Below the pieces are notes generated by a model, which saw only the letters and a program-made list of their open reading frames with translations, made no database searches and was not told the origin of the DNA. DNA of 64,000 nt. It comes from Epidermidibacterium keratini. GTDB taxonomy: Bacteria; Actinomycetota; Actinomycetes; Mycobacteriales; Antricoccaceae. Positions 8,201 to 17,094 of this stretch are shown here, piece after piece. The DNA lies in the NCBI RefSeq assembly GCF_009834025.1, contig NZ_CP047156.1, positions 2,786,067-2,850,066 on the forward strand, given 5' to 3'. A program made the position numbers and the translations under genes. How positions within the stretch are numbered: the stretch's first letter is position 1; every line of letters begins with the position of its first letter.

Positions 8201-8554
8201 TTAGGCGAATAGCGGGCGCGGGTCGAAGATGACGCGGATCGTGGTGATGAGCCCGTCTTCGACGTGGCTCCAGTTCACGGTGGGAATCGGTGGCGTGTTG
8301 GCCGTGTGCAGGTCGAACCAGGTCATTGCGTCCGGACCCTCCACGACGCGGGTGTGCAGCCGCAGGTCCGTCATGATGGACTCGGCCATCCCCTGGAGCC
8401 CGGCGATGCACTCGTCGATTCCGTTGGCCGTGCCCATGACGCCGACGAATTCGACGTCCGGCGCGAGGACGGTGCGCAGACGATTCCAGTCCCGGTTGCG
8501 CCACGAATCGAAGTACGTCGTTGCGGCTGCGCGAGTGGTGTCGGTCTGGTCCAT
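8201..8554 (-). CDS. SnoaL-like / nuclear transport factor 2-fold protein
   Basis: A 117-residue protein from the ATG at 8554, chosen because AGGAG lies 6 nt upstream; longer in-frame starts to 8611 lack this. The sequence has the NTF2-like layout: helix TYFDSWRNRDWNRLRTVLAPD, VEFVGV, GIDECIAGLQGM, and strands MTWFDLHTAN and LITTIRVIFDPRPLF. Such small barrels are isomerases, cyclases, hydrolases or simple ligand binders; the active residues cannot be assigned. It is divergent from a LysR gene, its likely regulator. Confidence 0.75.
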   Translation of the reverse strand: MDQTDTTRAAATTYFDSWRNRDWNRLRTVLAPDVEFVGVMGTANGIDECIAGLQGMAESIMTDLRLHTRVVEGPDAMTWFDLHTANTPPIPTVNWSHVEDGLITTIRVIFDPRPLFA

Positions 8555-8645
8555 GATCGCTCCTCGAGTAGTCATGCGTCCATCGTTGGCGCACCCGAGA
8601 TATCTGTCCAACAGCAGGTCGCGATGATCGCTATCGTTCTCAGTT

Positions 8646-9527
8646 ATGGAACTGCATCAGCTCCGCTACTTCGTGGCGGTCGTCGACGAGGGCACGTTTA
8701 CGGCGGCCGCCGAAGCGGTGCACATCAGTCAGTCCGGTGTCAGTGCGCAACTGCAGAAGCTCGAGCGGGAGCTAGGGGTCGAGCTGATTGACCGGACGGG
8801 GCGGCGGATCGGTCTTACCGCAGCGGGGGAGCGGCTGCTTCCATACGCGAGATCTGCGCTTGCGGCTATCAACGACGTGACCAGCGCGGCTGACGACATT
8901 CGAGGACTGGTGACCGGGTCGCTGCGGGTCGGCACGGTGACGTCCCTGACCTGGCCGACGCTGTTTGACGCGCTCGCTGCTATTCACAGCGACCATCCCG
9001 GCGTGGATTTGCACTTGCAGGAGGGGACCTCCGACGACCTCATCACCCGGGTGCGGGACGGGTCGCTCGATGTCGCGGTCGCCGCCTGGAGTGTTGAGCC
9101 ACCGGACGGCGTGCAGAGCTCGTTGGTCTTCGACGACCCGCTGGTCGCCGTCGTGGCGAGCGATCACGCGTGGGCGGACCAGAAGTCGGTCCGCCCGAGC
9201 ACGCTGGCACGCGCTGATCTCATCGCGCTGTCGCCCGGAACGGGCGCACGGGCAGCGCTCGAGGCGTTGCTGCGGCGGGTCAGTTCGGACGCGCAGCCGC
9301 GGTGGGAGGTGTCCTCCCCGGCATATGTCCAGCTGCTCGCCAGCCGTGGCCTGGGAGTGGGCATTCTCAGCCAGACCACGGCCGGGGGACTTCACCACGT
9401 ACGTTCGGTGGCGATCGCCGACGCGCAGGCGCGATCACAGCTCGGCATCGTCTGGTCGCACCGGCCAAGCCACGCCGCGAGAGTCCTGGTAGCCCGCCTG
9501 ATGGGCGACTTGGATCGGCCGCGATAA
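8646..9527 (+). CDS. LysR family transcriptional regulator
   Basis: A 293-residue LysR protein. The N-terminal winged HTH (residues 1-60) reads MELHQLRYFVAVVDEGTFTA, then AVHISQSGVSAQLQKLER, and is followed by an effector-binding domain with GVDLHLQEGTSDDLI and PAYVQLLASRGLGVGIL. It faces the SnoaL-like gene across a 91-bp divergent promoter region with CTGT-N3-ACAG and CGAT-N7-ATCG dyads. It probably autoregulates and activates that neighbour. Effector unknown. Confidence 0.9.
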   Translation: MELHQLRYFVAVVDEGTFTAAAEAVHISQSGVSAQLQKLERELGVELIDRTGRRIGLTAAGERLLPYARSALAAINDVTSAADDIRGLVTGSLRVGTVTSLTWPTLFDALAAIHSDHPGVDLHLQEGTSDDLITRVRDGSLDVAVAAWSVEPPDGVQSSLVFDDPLVAVVASDHAWADQKSVRPSTLARADLIALSPGTGARAALEALLRRVSSDAQPRWEVSSPAYVQLLASRGLGVGILSQTTAGGLHHVRSVAIADAQARSQLGIVWSHRPSHAARVLVARLMGDLDRPR

Positions 9528-9560
9528 CTGAGAGTATGGCTCACTCTTACTCTCAGTTAT
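9524..9560. terminator. Bidirectional hairpin between lysR and the PTS operon
   Basis: A perfect 13-bp inverted repeat (ATAACTGAGAGTA at 9524-9536, complement at 9548-9560) with an 11-nt loop overlaps the lysR stop codon. It lies 33 bp before the end of the converging PTS gene. There is no T-tract on either side. Confidence 0.7.
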
Positions 9561-9593
9561 TGAAGGGGAGGTAGCAGAAGACCGCCTCTGTGA

Positions 9594-11165
9594 TTACTCG
9601 GACGCCGGCGGCGGCGGGGGCTTGGGCGCGCCGGCCGGGGGTCGGATCTTGCGGTACGTCGTAGTCGCGACTGCGCCCTGGCCGTCTCCGCTCGCCGCAC
9701 CGGTGGCTGCCGCGTCGGCAGCCGAGCCCGTCGTACGCTCCCGATTCGGCGCCGGGTCCCAGCCGGTGTCGACGACCTTCTTCTGGAAGATCACCGCCGC
9801 ACCAAGCAAAGCCAGCCCGATGAGTGCGATCAGGATCAGTCCACCGACCGGACCGAGCTTGGCGCCGTACCCGATGAGGATGCCGAACCAGCCGAAGTCC
9901 GTGTCGCCAAATGTGGTGTTTTCCGAGCCGAAGGCGCCGAGCACCTGCAGCAAGATCGCCGGCAGGAACGTGATCAGCAGGCCGTTGACGAAGCCGCCGA
10001 CCATCGCGCCGCGGCGCCCGCCCGTCGCATTGCCGTAGACACCCGCTGCGCCACCTGTGAAGAAGTGCGGCACCAGACCGGGCAGGATCAGTGCGAGCCC
10101 GAAGACCGGGTTGAGCCACAGCGAGAGTACGGCGAGGCCGATCAGGCCGCCGACGAAGCTGGAGATGAAGCCGATGAGTACGGCGTTCTGGGCGTAGGGA
10201 AAGACGATCGGTGCATCGAGCGCGGGGATCGCGCCGGGCACGACTTTGTTTGCGATGCCTTGGAACGCGGGGATCAGCTCGCCGAGGATGGTGCGTACGC
10301 CGAACAGGATCACCGCGACCGCGACGCCGAACTGCAGACCTTGCGTTACCGACAGCATGATGTAGTTGCCGACGTTCGATGCCGGAGTTTCGAAGGCCTG
10401 GAAGGCTTCTTCGCCGCCAGCACGAATCAGGTAGATGACGCCGACGACGACGTACATCAGCACCATCGACAGCGCCGTCGCGACCATCGAGTCGCGCAAG
10501 AACCGCAGCGACTCAGGCAGTTTCATGTCTTCGGTCGATCGGCTCTTGCCACCGACCACGCGTCCGGTCGCGCCCGCGGCGATGTAGCCGGCGGTGCCGA
10601 AGTGGCCGATCGCGATGCTGTCATCGCCGGTGATCCGCCGCGTCCAGGGCTGTGCGAACGCCGGCAGCGAGACCATCAGGATGCCGAGCAGTACGCCGCC
10701 CAGCGCGATCACGATGCCCGCGTTGACGTCGGCTGAGCTCAGCACGATGGTGATCAGCGTGGCCATGAACAGGATGTGGTGGCCGGTCAGGAACACGTAG
10801 CGCAGCGGCGTGAAGCGGGCAAGCACCAGGCTGACCGCGAAGCCGAGGATCATCAGCCAAGCCACGCGGGCGCCGTACTCTGCCTGCGCGATCCCGACAA
10901 TCGCCTCGTTGGTCGGGATGACACCCTGCGCGCCGGTGGCACCTTGGATCATGATTCCCAGCGGGCCCAGCGATGCGACGACGAGCGTCGCGCCGGCGCC
11001 GATCAGCAAGAAGCCGAGCGTCGCCTTCATCGCGCCGCCGATCACCTGACCGACCGACTTGCGGAGGGCGATCAGGCCGACCGCGGTGATCATCCCGATC
11101 AAGAACGCCGGGACGCTCAGGATCTCGTTGACGAGGAATTCGGCGATGGCGACGAGCCAGTCCAT
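9594..11165 (-). CDS. ulaA: PTS ascorbate-type transporter subunit IIC
   Basis: A 523-residue polytopic protein with ten or more hydrophobic helices and UlaA/SgaT landmarks: LIGAGATLVVASLGPLG near the N-terminus, FLTGHHILFMA, GDDSIAIGHFGTAGYIAAG and FVGGLIGLAVLSLWLNPVFG. It would move L-ascorbate or a related acidic sugar through the membrane while phosphorylating it with the EIIA-EIIB protein encoded just upstream (13 nt gap). The C-terminus extends about 60 residues past the last helix in a Pro/Ala-rich tail (PPAGAPKPPPPPASE), which is longer than usual. Confidence 0.9.
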   Translation of the reverse strand: MDWLVAIAEFLVNEILSVPAFLIGMITAVGLIALRKSVGQVIGGAMKATLGFLLIGAGATLVVASLGPLGIMIQGATGAQGVIPTNEAIVGIAQAEYGARVAWLMILGFAVSLVLARFTPLRYVFLTGHHILFMATLITIVLSSADVNAGIVIALGGVLLGILMVSLPAFAQPWTRRITGDDSIAIGHFGTAGYIAAGATGRVVGGKSRSTEDMKLPESLRFLRDSMVATALSMVLMYVVVGVIYLIRAGGEEAFQAFETPASNVGNYIMLSVTQGLQFGVAVAVILFGVRTILGELIPAFQGIANKVVPGAIPALDAPIVFPYAQNAVLIGFISSFVGGLIGLAVLSLWLNPVFGLALILPGLVPHFFTGGAAGVYGNATGGRRGAMVGGFVNGLLITFLPAILLQVLGAFGSENTTFGDTDFGWFGILIGYGAKLGPVGGLILIALIGLALLGAAVIFQKKVVDTGWDPAPNRERTTGSAADAAATGAASGDGQGAVATTTYRKIRPPAGAPKPPPPPASE

Positions 11166-11178
11166 TGCTCTGCTGCTC

Positions 11179-12015
11179 CTAGACGTCGTACAGGTCGCGC
11201 ATCGCGGCGTCGACCTCGTCGGTGTTGGTGAAGTCGTCGATCACCTTGACTGGGATCCCGACTTCGCCGAGGGTACGGGCGATCTCGCCGGAGGTCAGGA
11301 TCGCATCGACGTCCTTGGCCTTGCCGCGCGCGGAGATCGTGTCGGTGGCCTCGACATCGACGTACTGCGACCACTTCCACCGATCGAGCACCTGCTCGAG
11401 GGTGTTCTTCAAGAACAGACTGGTGCCCAGCCCATTGCCGCAGACGGTCAGGATCTTGCCGGTGCTCTTCTTGTCATCCGGTGACGCCGCGGAGGCCGCA
11501 TCGTCAGCGTCGGCTGCTCGGGCCGGCTCCGGCGTACTCGCGGCCGCCGCCTTTGCGGGCTTCTCGTCGACACTGTTGAGCGCCTTGAGGACCTGGGCCG
11601 GTGTCGTCGCGGTGTCGAGCCGTTGCTTGATCTGCTTGTTGGCCAGCACCTTCGCAAGCTCGGCCATCGACCGGGTGTGCGCCTTGTCGTCCTTCGCGGC
11701 GAGCGCCACCACCAGCGTGACGGGGTCGTTGCGCTTGTGACCAAACTCGACCGGCGTGGCAAGGCGCACCCATGACAGCCCGGTGCGGTGCACAGCCTCC
11801 GACGGGCGGGCGTGCGCAAACGCGAAACCCGGCGCGATGACGATGTAGGGGCCGTTGTCGACGACGTTGTCGATCATCGACTGGGTGTACGGCGCGTCGG
11901 CGACGCCGGTCTTCTCCAGCAGCGCCCCCGCGGCGCGCACCGCGCCCTGCCAGTCATCAACCTCGAGATCGAGGGCGATCGCGTCCTCGGAGAGCAAGTC
12001 GGCAAGTTCAGACAT
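11179..12015 (-). CDS. PTS sugar transporter EIIA-EIIB fusion (ascorbate type)
   Basis: A 278-residue two-domain protein. Residues 1-147 are an EIIA domain of the fructose/mannitol-ascorbate class with the phosphorylatable His68 in FAFAHARPSE. A Pro/Ala-rich linker (about 150-185) leads to an EIIB domain with the phosphocysteine Cys192 in VCGNGLGTS. In Escherichia coli these are the separate proteins UlaC and UlaB; here they are fused. It passes phosphate from HPr to the sugar carried by the following EIIC. No ascorbate-6-phosphate degradation genes (ulaG, ulaD, ulaE, ulaF) are visible in the window. Confidence 0.9.
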   Translation of the reverse strand: MSELADLLSEDAIALDLEVDDWQGAVRAAGALLEKTGVADAPYTQSMIDNVVDNGPYIVIAPGFAFAHARPSEAVHRTGLSWVRLATPVEFGHKRNDPVTLVVALAAKDDKAHTRSMAELAKVLANKQIKQRLDTATTPAQVLKALNSVDEKPAKAAAASTPEPARAADADDAASAASPDDKKSTGKILTVCGNGLGTSLFLKNTLEQVLDRWKWSQYVDVEATDTISARGKAKDVDAILTSGEIARTLGEVGIPVKVIDDFTNTDEVDAAMRDLYDV

Positions 12016-12098
12016 GCCAACGAAGGTATCGCTCCACTGGCTGTGACGGGAATCCGCCTCGGCAGGCAGACTCAGGGGCGGGCTGGTTGGATGGGCGG

Positions 12099-14729
12099 GT
12101 GCCCCGACTCATCGACTTCCTCCCCGCCCGCTCCGAACAGGCCAGCGCTGCCGGGGACGCGAGCGTTGATCCGGACGCCGTCTATGCCGCGTTTGGCGAG
12201 TGGACGCAGCAGTCCGGCCTTGCGCCGTACTCGCATCAGGACGAGGCGATCCTCGAGCTGCTGTCGGGCAACAACGTCGTACTCGCCACCCCAACCGGCT
12301 CCGGGAAGTCGCTCGTCGCGGTCGCCGCGTTGGCAGCTGCCTACAGCGACGGGCGTACGGCGTACTACACCGCGCCGATCAAGGCGCTGGTCAACGAGAA
12401 GTTCTTCGAGCTGGTGCAGGCATTCGGTGCTGCGAACGTCGGCATGATCACCGGTGACGGTGCGATCAACGCCGAGGCGCCGATCATCTGCTGCACCGCT
12501 GAGGTGCTGGCCAACCACGCGCTGCGGCTTGGCCGTGACGCCGGAGTCGGCATGGTCGTGATGGACGAGTTCCACTACTACGCCGACCCGCAGCGTGGCT
12601 GGGCTTGGCAGGTCCCGCTGCTTGAGCTCGCCGACACCCAGTTCCTGCTCATGTCGGCGACGCTCGGCGACATGAGCTCGATCATCGAGGACCTGAGTCG
12701 GCGTACCGGCCGCGACACCGTGCTCGTCGATGACGCCGAACGCCCCGTGCCCCTGGAGTTCAGCTGGTCGCTGATGCCGCTGGATGACAAGCTCGACGAG
12801 CTCGTGACCGGCGACAAGGCGCCCGTGTACGTCGTGCATCCCACCCAGGCCGGTGCGATCGCCCACGCCACCGCGCTGCAACGCAATCCGACGATCGCCA
12901 ACCGCGCCAGGCAGACCGGGCGCGCAGAGCAGATCGCCGAAAGACTTGCTGGTTTTAGGTTTGGCGCCGGCTTCGGAAGGGTGCTCGGACCGCTGCTGCG
13001 ACGGGGGATCGGCGTACACCACGCCGGCATGCTGCCGCGCTACCGACGCGTCGTCGAGCAGCTCGCCCAGGCTGGGTTGCTCACCGTCGTGTGCGGCACC
13101 GACACCCTCGGGGTGGGGGTCAACGTCCCGATCCGCACGGTGCTGTTTACCTCGCTGGCCAAGTTCGACGGTCGCCGTCAACGGGTGCTGCGGGCTCGGG
13201 AGTTCCACCAGATCGCTGGACGTGCTGGCCGCGCGGGCTTCGACACGATTGGGTACGTCGTGGTCCAGGCGCCCGAGCACGTCATCGAAAACGCCCGGCT
13301 GCTTGCCAAAGCCGGGGACGACCCAAAGAAGCGCCGCAAGGTCCAACGACGCAAGCCCGCCGAGGGCGAGGTCGTGTGGACAGAGCAGACCTTCGAAAAG
13401 CTCGTTAGCGGAGAGCCCGAGCCGCTCGCGTCGCGGATGAAGGTCGACAACGCGATGCTCGTCAACGTGGCGGCCCGTCACGAAGACACTTTCGCCGCAC
13501 TACGTCGGCTGCTGACCGACAACCACGAGGACCATCGCAGCCAGGTTCGCCTGGCACATAGGGCATTGCGGCTCGCTCGAAGTCTGCGTCGCAGCGGCGT
13601 ACTCACCCGACTCGACGAGCCCGACGAATACGGCCGGCGGTTCGTGCTCACTGTCGACCTGCCGCCGGACTTCGCGCTCAACCAGCCGCTGTCGCACTTC
13701 GCGCTCGCCGCGCTCGACGTACTCGACCCGGAGTCCACCACCTATTCCCTCGACGTGCTGTCGGTCATCGAGGCTGTGCTCGAGCAACCGCGACAGGTAC
13801 TCCTTGCCCAGCAAAACGTCGCACGAGGCGAGGCGATCGCGGCGATGAAAGCCGAGGGCATCGAGTACGACGAACGGATGGAGCGGATCGAGTCGATCAC
13901 CTGGCCGCAGCCGCTCGCCGAGCTTCTCGAGCCGCTTTTCGAGACATATCGGCAAACTCACCCATGGCTGTCGCCGGACGCGTTGACCCCGAAGTCGGTC
14001 GTGCGGCAGATGTGGGAGGACGGCATGAGCTTTACCGACCTCATCGCCCGCTACCAGCTGTCGCGCTCGGAGGGTCTCGTGTTGCGTTACCTCAGCGACG
14101 CCTACCGGACGCTGCGTCAGACGTTGCCGGAGACCCATCGCAGCCCCGAGGTCGACGACATCATCGAGTGGCTCGGCGAGACGATCCGCCAGACCGACTC
14201 GTCGTTGCTGGACGAGTGGGACGCGCTTGCCCACCCCGACGATGTGCCAACCGACGTCGCGACCCATGCACCACCGCCCCCGCCGCGACCACTGTCGAAG
14301 CAGACTCGCCCCTTCGAGATCATGATCGCCAACGCGATGTTTGCCCGTGTGCAAGCGATCTCGCGGGACGACGTCGGCGCGTTGGTGCGGATCGAGACCG
14401 AGACCGCTCAGCTCACCGACCCACCACGGGAGGTGGTCGTCGACCGCTCGGCGTGGGACGCCGCTCTCGATGCCTACTACGACGAGTACGACGACGTGCT
14501 CATCGACGCCGACGCGCGCAGTCGCAACCTGCTAGCGATCGGCGCCGAGGAGACCGGCGAGCCCGTGGGCACCGATGGCGAGATCACGGCCAGGATTCGT
14601 GCCGTACGCCAAAGCCTGCACGATCCCGAGGCCAACCATGACTGGGTCATCGACGCCGTCGTCGACTGCGATGCCTCCGACGAGACCGGGTCGCTGGTGC
14701 TGGCGGCTACGCGGTTTCACCGACTCTGA
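12099..14729 (+). CDS. DEAD/DEAH box (Ski2-like) helicase with DUF3516-type C-terminus
   Basis: An 876-residue superfamily 2 helicase counted from the GTG at 12099; a TTG at 12087 would add four residues. It shows the motif I Walker A (ATPTGSGKS, 63-71), motif II DEFH (157-160), motif III SAT (187-189), a GMLPRYRR region and motif VI QIAGRAGRAG (about 370). The long C-terminal half (WTEQTFEKLVSGEPE, VVRQMWEDGMSFTDLI) matches DUF3516 actinobacterial helicases as I recall them. An RNA or DNA unwinding role in the cytoplasm is likely; the precise substrate is unknown. It is divergent from the PTS operon. Confidence 0.85.
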   Translation: MPRLIDFLPARSEQASAAGDASVDPDAVYAAFGEWTQQSGLAPYSHQDEAILELLSGNNVVLATPTGSGKSLVAVAALAAAYSDGRTAYYTAPIKALVNEKFFELVQAFGAANVGMITGDGAINAEAPIICCTAEVLANHALRLGRDAGVGMVVMDEFHYYADPQRGWAWQVPLLELADTQFLLMSATLGDMSSIIEDLSRRTGRDTVLVDDAERPVPLEFSWSLMPLDDKLDELVTGDKAPVYVVHPTQAGAIAHATALQRNPTIANRARQTGRAEQIAERLAGFRFGAGFGRVLGPLLRRGIGVHHAGMLPRYRRVVEQLAQAGLLTVVCGTDTLGVGVNVPIRTVLFTSLAKFDGRRQRVLRAREFHQIAGRAGRAGFDTIGYVVVQAPEHVIENARLLAKAGDDPKKRRKVQRRKPAEGEVVWTEQTFEKLVSGEPEPLASRMKVDNAMLVNVAARHEDTFAALRRLLTDNHEDHRSQVRLAHRALRLARSLRRSGVLTRLDEPDEYGRRFVLTVDLPPDFALNQPLSHFALAALDVLDPESTTYSLDVLSVIEAVLEQPRQVLLAQQNVARGEAIAAMKAEGIEYDERMERIESITWPQPLAELLEPLFETYRQTHPWLSPDALTPKSVVRQMWEDGMSFTDLIARYQLSRSEGLVLRYLSDAYRTLRQTLPETHRSPEVDDIIEWLGETIRQTDSSLLDEWDALAHPDDVPTDVATHAPPPPPRPLSKQTRPFEIMIANAMFARVQAISRDDVGALVRIETETAQLTDPPREVVVDRSAWDAALDAYYDEYDDVLIDADARSRNLLAIGAEETGEPVGTDGEITARIRAVRQSLHDPEANHDWVIDAVVDCDASDETGSLVLAATRFHRL

Positions 14730-14741
14730 ACTCGGGCGCCC

Positions 14742-15713
14742 CTAGCGCTGGCCGGTGACCTCCTGGACGAACTCGTCGATCGCATCCTGCATCTGGCGCA
14801 ACCCGGGCTCTTCGATCGGGTAGTGCCCCGCGTTGTCGAGCAGCACCGTCGAGACCGGCACGCGGGTGATCGCAGACAGCACCGGCTCGCTGAGGTGCTG
14901 CGGCGACCAGCGATCTTCGGCGGGCTGCGTCAGCAGCACCGGGCAGGCATCGAACGCCGACGGCTCGACGGCGGGCGAGTAGTTCAGGTAGCGATCTAGG
15001 AAGCGGATCGTGACCGCGTTTCCGGCACTTGTCTTGTCGCTCAGCATGACCTTAAGAGCGCTCTTGTCGTTGACGAGCGCCGTCATCTTTGACGCGCGGG
15101 TCATCGGGATTCGCATATCGCCGAGACGGGTCTTGGCCACCGCGTGCATGAGCGGCGGGCCCACGCGGGCGCCGAGCTTGTCGTGTGCGGTCTCGTCGCG
15201 CACCTGCTGCACTCGCTGGTCGAGGAACGTCATCCCCACGATGCCGGCAAGCGACTCGGGTGGCGATGCGGCGGCGACGTGGTAGGCGAGCATGCCGCCC
15301 GCGCTCAGTCCGTAGAGCACGATCGGCCGGTCATCCTTCGCCTTCTCGTAGGCGATGTAGTCGATGACGAGCTGCACCCAGTCGTCGTAGGAGTACTTCG
15401 TGCCCGGGGCGACCTGAGTCATGCCGTAGCCGAGGTTGTCCAGCGCCACGACCTCCCAGCCGCGGTCGGCGAGAGTCTTGCCAAGGATCAGCGTCATCTG
15501 GCGACCGTTGGTGCCGACCCCGTGGTGCAGCACGACTTTGGCTGGCGCGCCGGAGTTCTCGTAGCGATCGAGGTGCACGCGGTGACCGTTCCAGTTCCAG
15601 AACTCCTCGCGCGGCAGGTCGGCGTCGCTCAGGTGCAGCCGTGGCGGCAGGTACCGCTGCAGCTCGCGCCAGGCGTCCTGCTGGGCGTACGTCGTGGGGG
15701 TGCGATTGGGCAT
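14742..15713 (-). CDS. Alpha/beta-fold hydrolase
   Basis: A 323-residue hydrolase with nucleophile motif YGLSAGGM (Ser137), a likely acid in QPAEDRWSP and the base in DNAGHYPIEEPG near residue 304. The HHGVGTNG loop (63-70) provides the oxyanion hole. The N-terminal 45 residues resemble the start of other actinobacterial serine aminopeptidase/S33-like hydrolases. It is the second gene of an operon with the TetR gene 34 bp upstream and is presumably induced by its own substrate. Substrate unknown. Confidence 0.85.
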   Translation of the reverse strand: MPNRTPTTYAQQDAWRELQRYLPPRLHLSDADLPREEFWNWNGHRVHLDRYENSGAPAKVVLHHGVGTNGRQMTLILGKTLADRGWEVVALDNLGYGMTQVAPGTKYSYDDWVQLVIDYIAYEKAKDDRPIVLYGLSAGGMLAYHVAAASPPESLAGIVGMTFLDQRVQQVRDETAHDKLGARVGPPLMHAVAKTRLGDMRIPMTRASKMTALVNDKSALKVMLSDKTSAGNAVTIRFLDRYLNYSPAVEPSAFDACPVLLTQPAEDRWSPQHLSEPVLSAITRVPVSTVLLDNAGHYPIEEPGLRQMQDAIDEFVQEVTGQR

Positions 15714-15747
15714 GGTGCTGTTTTTCCTTCTTCGATGGGTGTGCGGG

Positions 15748-16320
15748 TCAGGCTGTTGGGATATCGCGGCAGATCAGATCGGTGGCAAGCCGCAGGCGCG
15801 CTCGCGTCGCCTTCGGGTGGGTGAGGTCTTGCTCTAGGCCTCGGGTGAGGGCGATGAGGATCTCGGCGATCTCGCGGGCTCGGGCACGGCCGGTGTGCTC
15901 TGCGAGTACCCCGACGATGAGCTTCTGAAGCGATGCGATGTACGACACGACCTGCTCGGCTATCACACCGCTGTCCTCGGCGAGAATCTCGCGCGCGTGA
16001 TGCGGACTCTCGGCGTTGACGCGGATCGCCAGCTCCAGCTTGGCCGAGACTACGCCGTACACCCGATCGGCGACTGCGCCGTCGGCGGCGGCGCGTTCTC
16101 GTGCGACGTCGAGCGCGGCGGCGAGGATGCGTCCGGCGACAGCGCGGAACGCATCGTTCTTGTCGGTGAAGTAGCGATAGACGACCGGCCGGCTCCGTCC
16201 GAGTTCACGGGCGATGTCTTCCATCGAGGTGTGGCGCAGACCGTTACGGGCAAAGCAGGCAAACGCCGCCTTGAGCGCGTCGGCCTCCTGAGTGCCGCGT
16301 CGTCCCTCGTCTGGTGCCAT
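15748..16320 (-). CDS. TetR family transcriptional regulator
   Basis: A 190-residue repressor. The HTH region is SMEDIARELGRSRPVVYRYF (about residues 32-51), preceded by ALKAAFACFARNGLRHT. The C-terminal domain lacks a recognisable subfamily signature. It leads the operon with the alpha/beta hydrolase, and its start codon abuts a GTTACA...TGTAAC dyad (16322-16347) that is a good candidate for its operator. Through that site it may also control the divergent transglutaminase-like gene. Confidence 0.85.
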   Translation of the reverse strand: MAPDEGRRGTQEADALKAAFACFARNGLRHTSMEDIARELGRSRPVVYRYFTDKNDAFRAVAGRILAAALDVARERAAADGAVADRVYGVVSAKLELAIRVNAESPHHAREILAEDSGVIAEQVVSYIASLQKLIVGVLAEHTGRARAREIAEILIALTRGLEQDLTHPKATRARLRLATDLICRDIPTA

Positions 16321-16321
16321 G

Positions 16322-16347
16322 GTTACAAGTATGACATGAAATGTAAC
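16322..16347. promoter_or_regulatory. Probable TetR operator in a divergent promoter
   Basis: GTTACA at 16322-16327 and TGTAAC at 16342-16347 form an imperfect 26-bp dyad one base from the tetR start codon. It lies in the 75-bp gap shared with the divergent transglutaminase-like gene. Binding by the adjacent TetR protein is inference. Confidence 0.6.
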
Positions 16348-16395
16348 TTTGGAAGAACGAAGTGGTTCGCTTCACGTGAGTGTGAGAATGAGGGA

Positions 16396-17094
16396 ATGTC
16401 GCAGATCAGCACTGTCCCGGCCCTCGACGAGGCTCCTGGTCGGCAGAGCCTGGAGCCGACCGACTTCCTCGACTCCGACTACCCGAGCGTCGTCGAGTAC
16501 GCCGCGACCACGTGCGAGGCCGCTGGTGCGCACAGCGATCGCGATAAGGCGGTTGCGCTCTTCAACGCGGTCCGCGACGGTTGGCGCTACGACCCCTACG
16601 TGGTCTCGCGCGACGTCAGCGACTACCGAGCGAGCGCGATCCTGGCGAGCGAGTCGAGCTGGTGCGTGCCGAAGTCGGTGCTCCTCACCGCCCTTTGCCG
16701 AGCGGCCGGCATCCCGGCCGGGTTGGGGTTCGCGGACGTCCGCAACCACTTGCAGAGCTCAAAGCTCGAGGAGCGCATGGGGACCGACCTGTTTGTCTTC
16801 CACGGCTACTCCGCCATCTGGATCGACGGTGCGTGGCGCAAGGCCAGCTCGGCGTTCAACCGCGAGCTGTGTGAACGGTTCGGCACAAAGGTGCTGGAGT
16901 TTGACGGCGTGAACGATGCACTGATGCACCCGTTCGACGAGGCTGGAAACCGGCACATGGAGTACGTCCGATACCGCGGAGACGTCACCGACCTGCCGCT
17001 CGGGGAGATCCTCGCCGAGTTCGACGAGGTGTACGGCGCTGGCTTCGCCGGAGGCAGCGACGGCGTACGCGATCAGGCGTTTGGTCGCGACTGA
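16396..17094 (+). CDS. Transglutaminase-like domain protein
   Basis: A 232-residue protein. The catalytic-type motif SSWCVPKSVLLTALCRAAGIPAG supplies the Cys, followed by a histidine strand LFVFHGYSAIWIDGAWRKAS and an Asp-containing segment, i.e. the Cys-His-Asp order of the transglutaminase-like superfamily. The first part (DYPSVVEYAATTCEAAGAHS, then KAVALFNAVRDGWRYDPYVV) is typical of bacterial relatives that act as proteases or amidases. I use the ATG at 16396 (AGGGA just upstream); a longer frame to 15895 only reads antisense through tetR. No signal peptide is seen. It overlaps the converging HxlR-type gene by 22 bp. Confidence 0.85.
   Translation: MSQISTVPALDEAPGRQSLEPTDFLDSDYPSVVEYAATTCEAAGAHSDRDKAVALFNAVRDGWRYDPYVVSRDVSDYRASAILASESSWCVPKSVLLTALCRAAGIPAGLGFADVRNHLQSSKLEERMGTDLFVFHGYSAIWIDGAWRKASSAFNRELCERFGTKVLEFDGVNDALMHPFDEAGNRHMEYVRYRGDVTDLPLGEILAEFDEVYGAGFAGGSDGVRDQAFGRD

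Noticed and set aside
8264..8791. Plus-strand frame over the SnoaL-lysR junction
   Set aside because: It crosses the divergent promoter and runs into lysR in another frame, with no recognisable protein features.
12072..13481. A 469-codon frame antisense to the helicase
   Set aside because: The plus strand encodes all SF2 helicase motifs in order; the antisense product has none.
15895..16395. N-terminal extension of the transglutaminase-like protein
   Set aside because: This part reads antisense through tetR and its operator; the family-length protein starts at 16396 with a ribosome-binding sequence.
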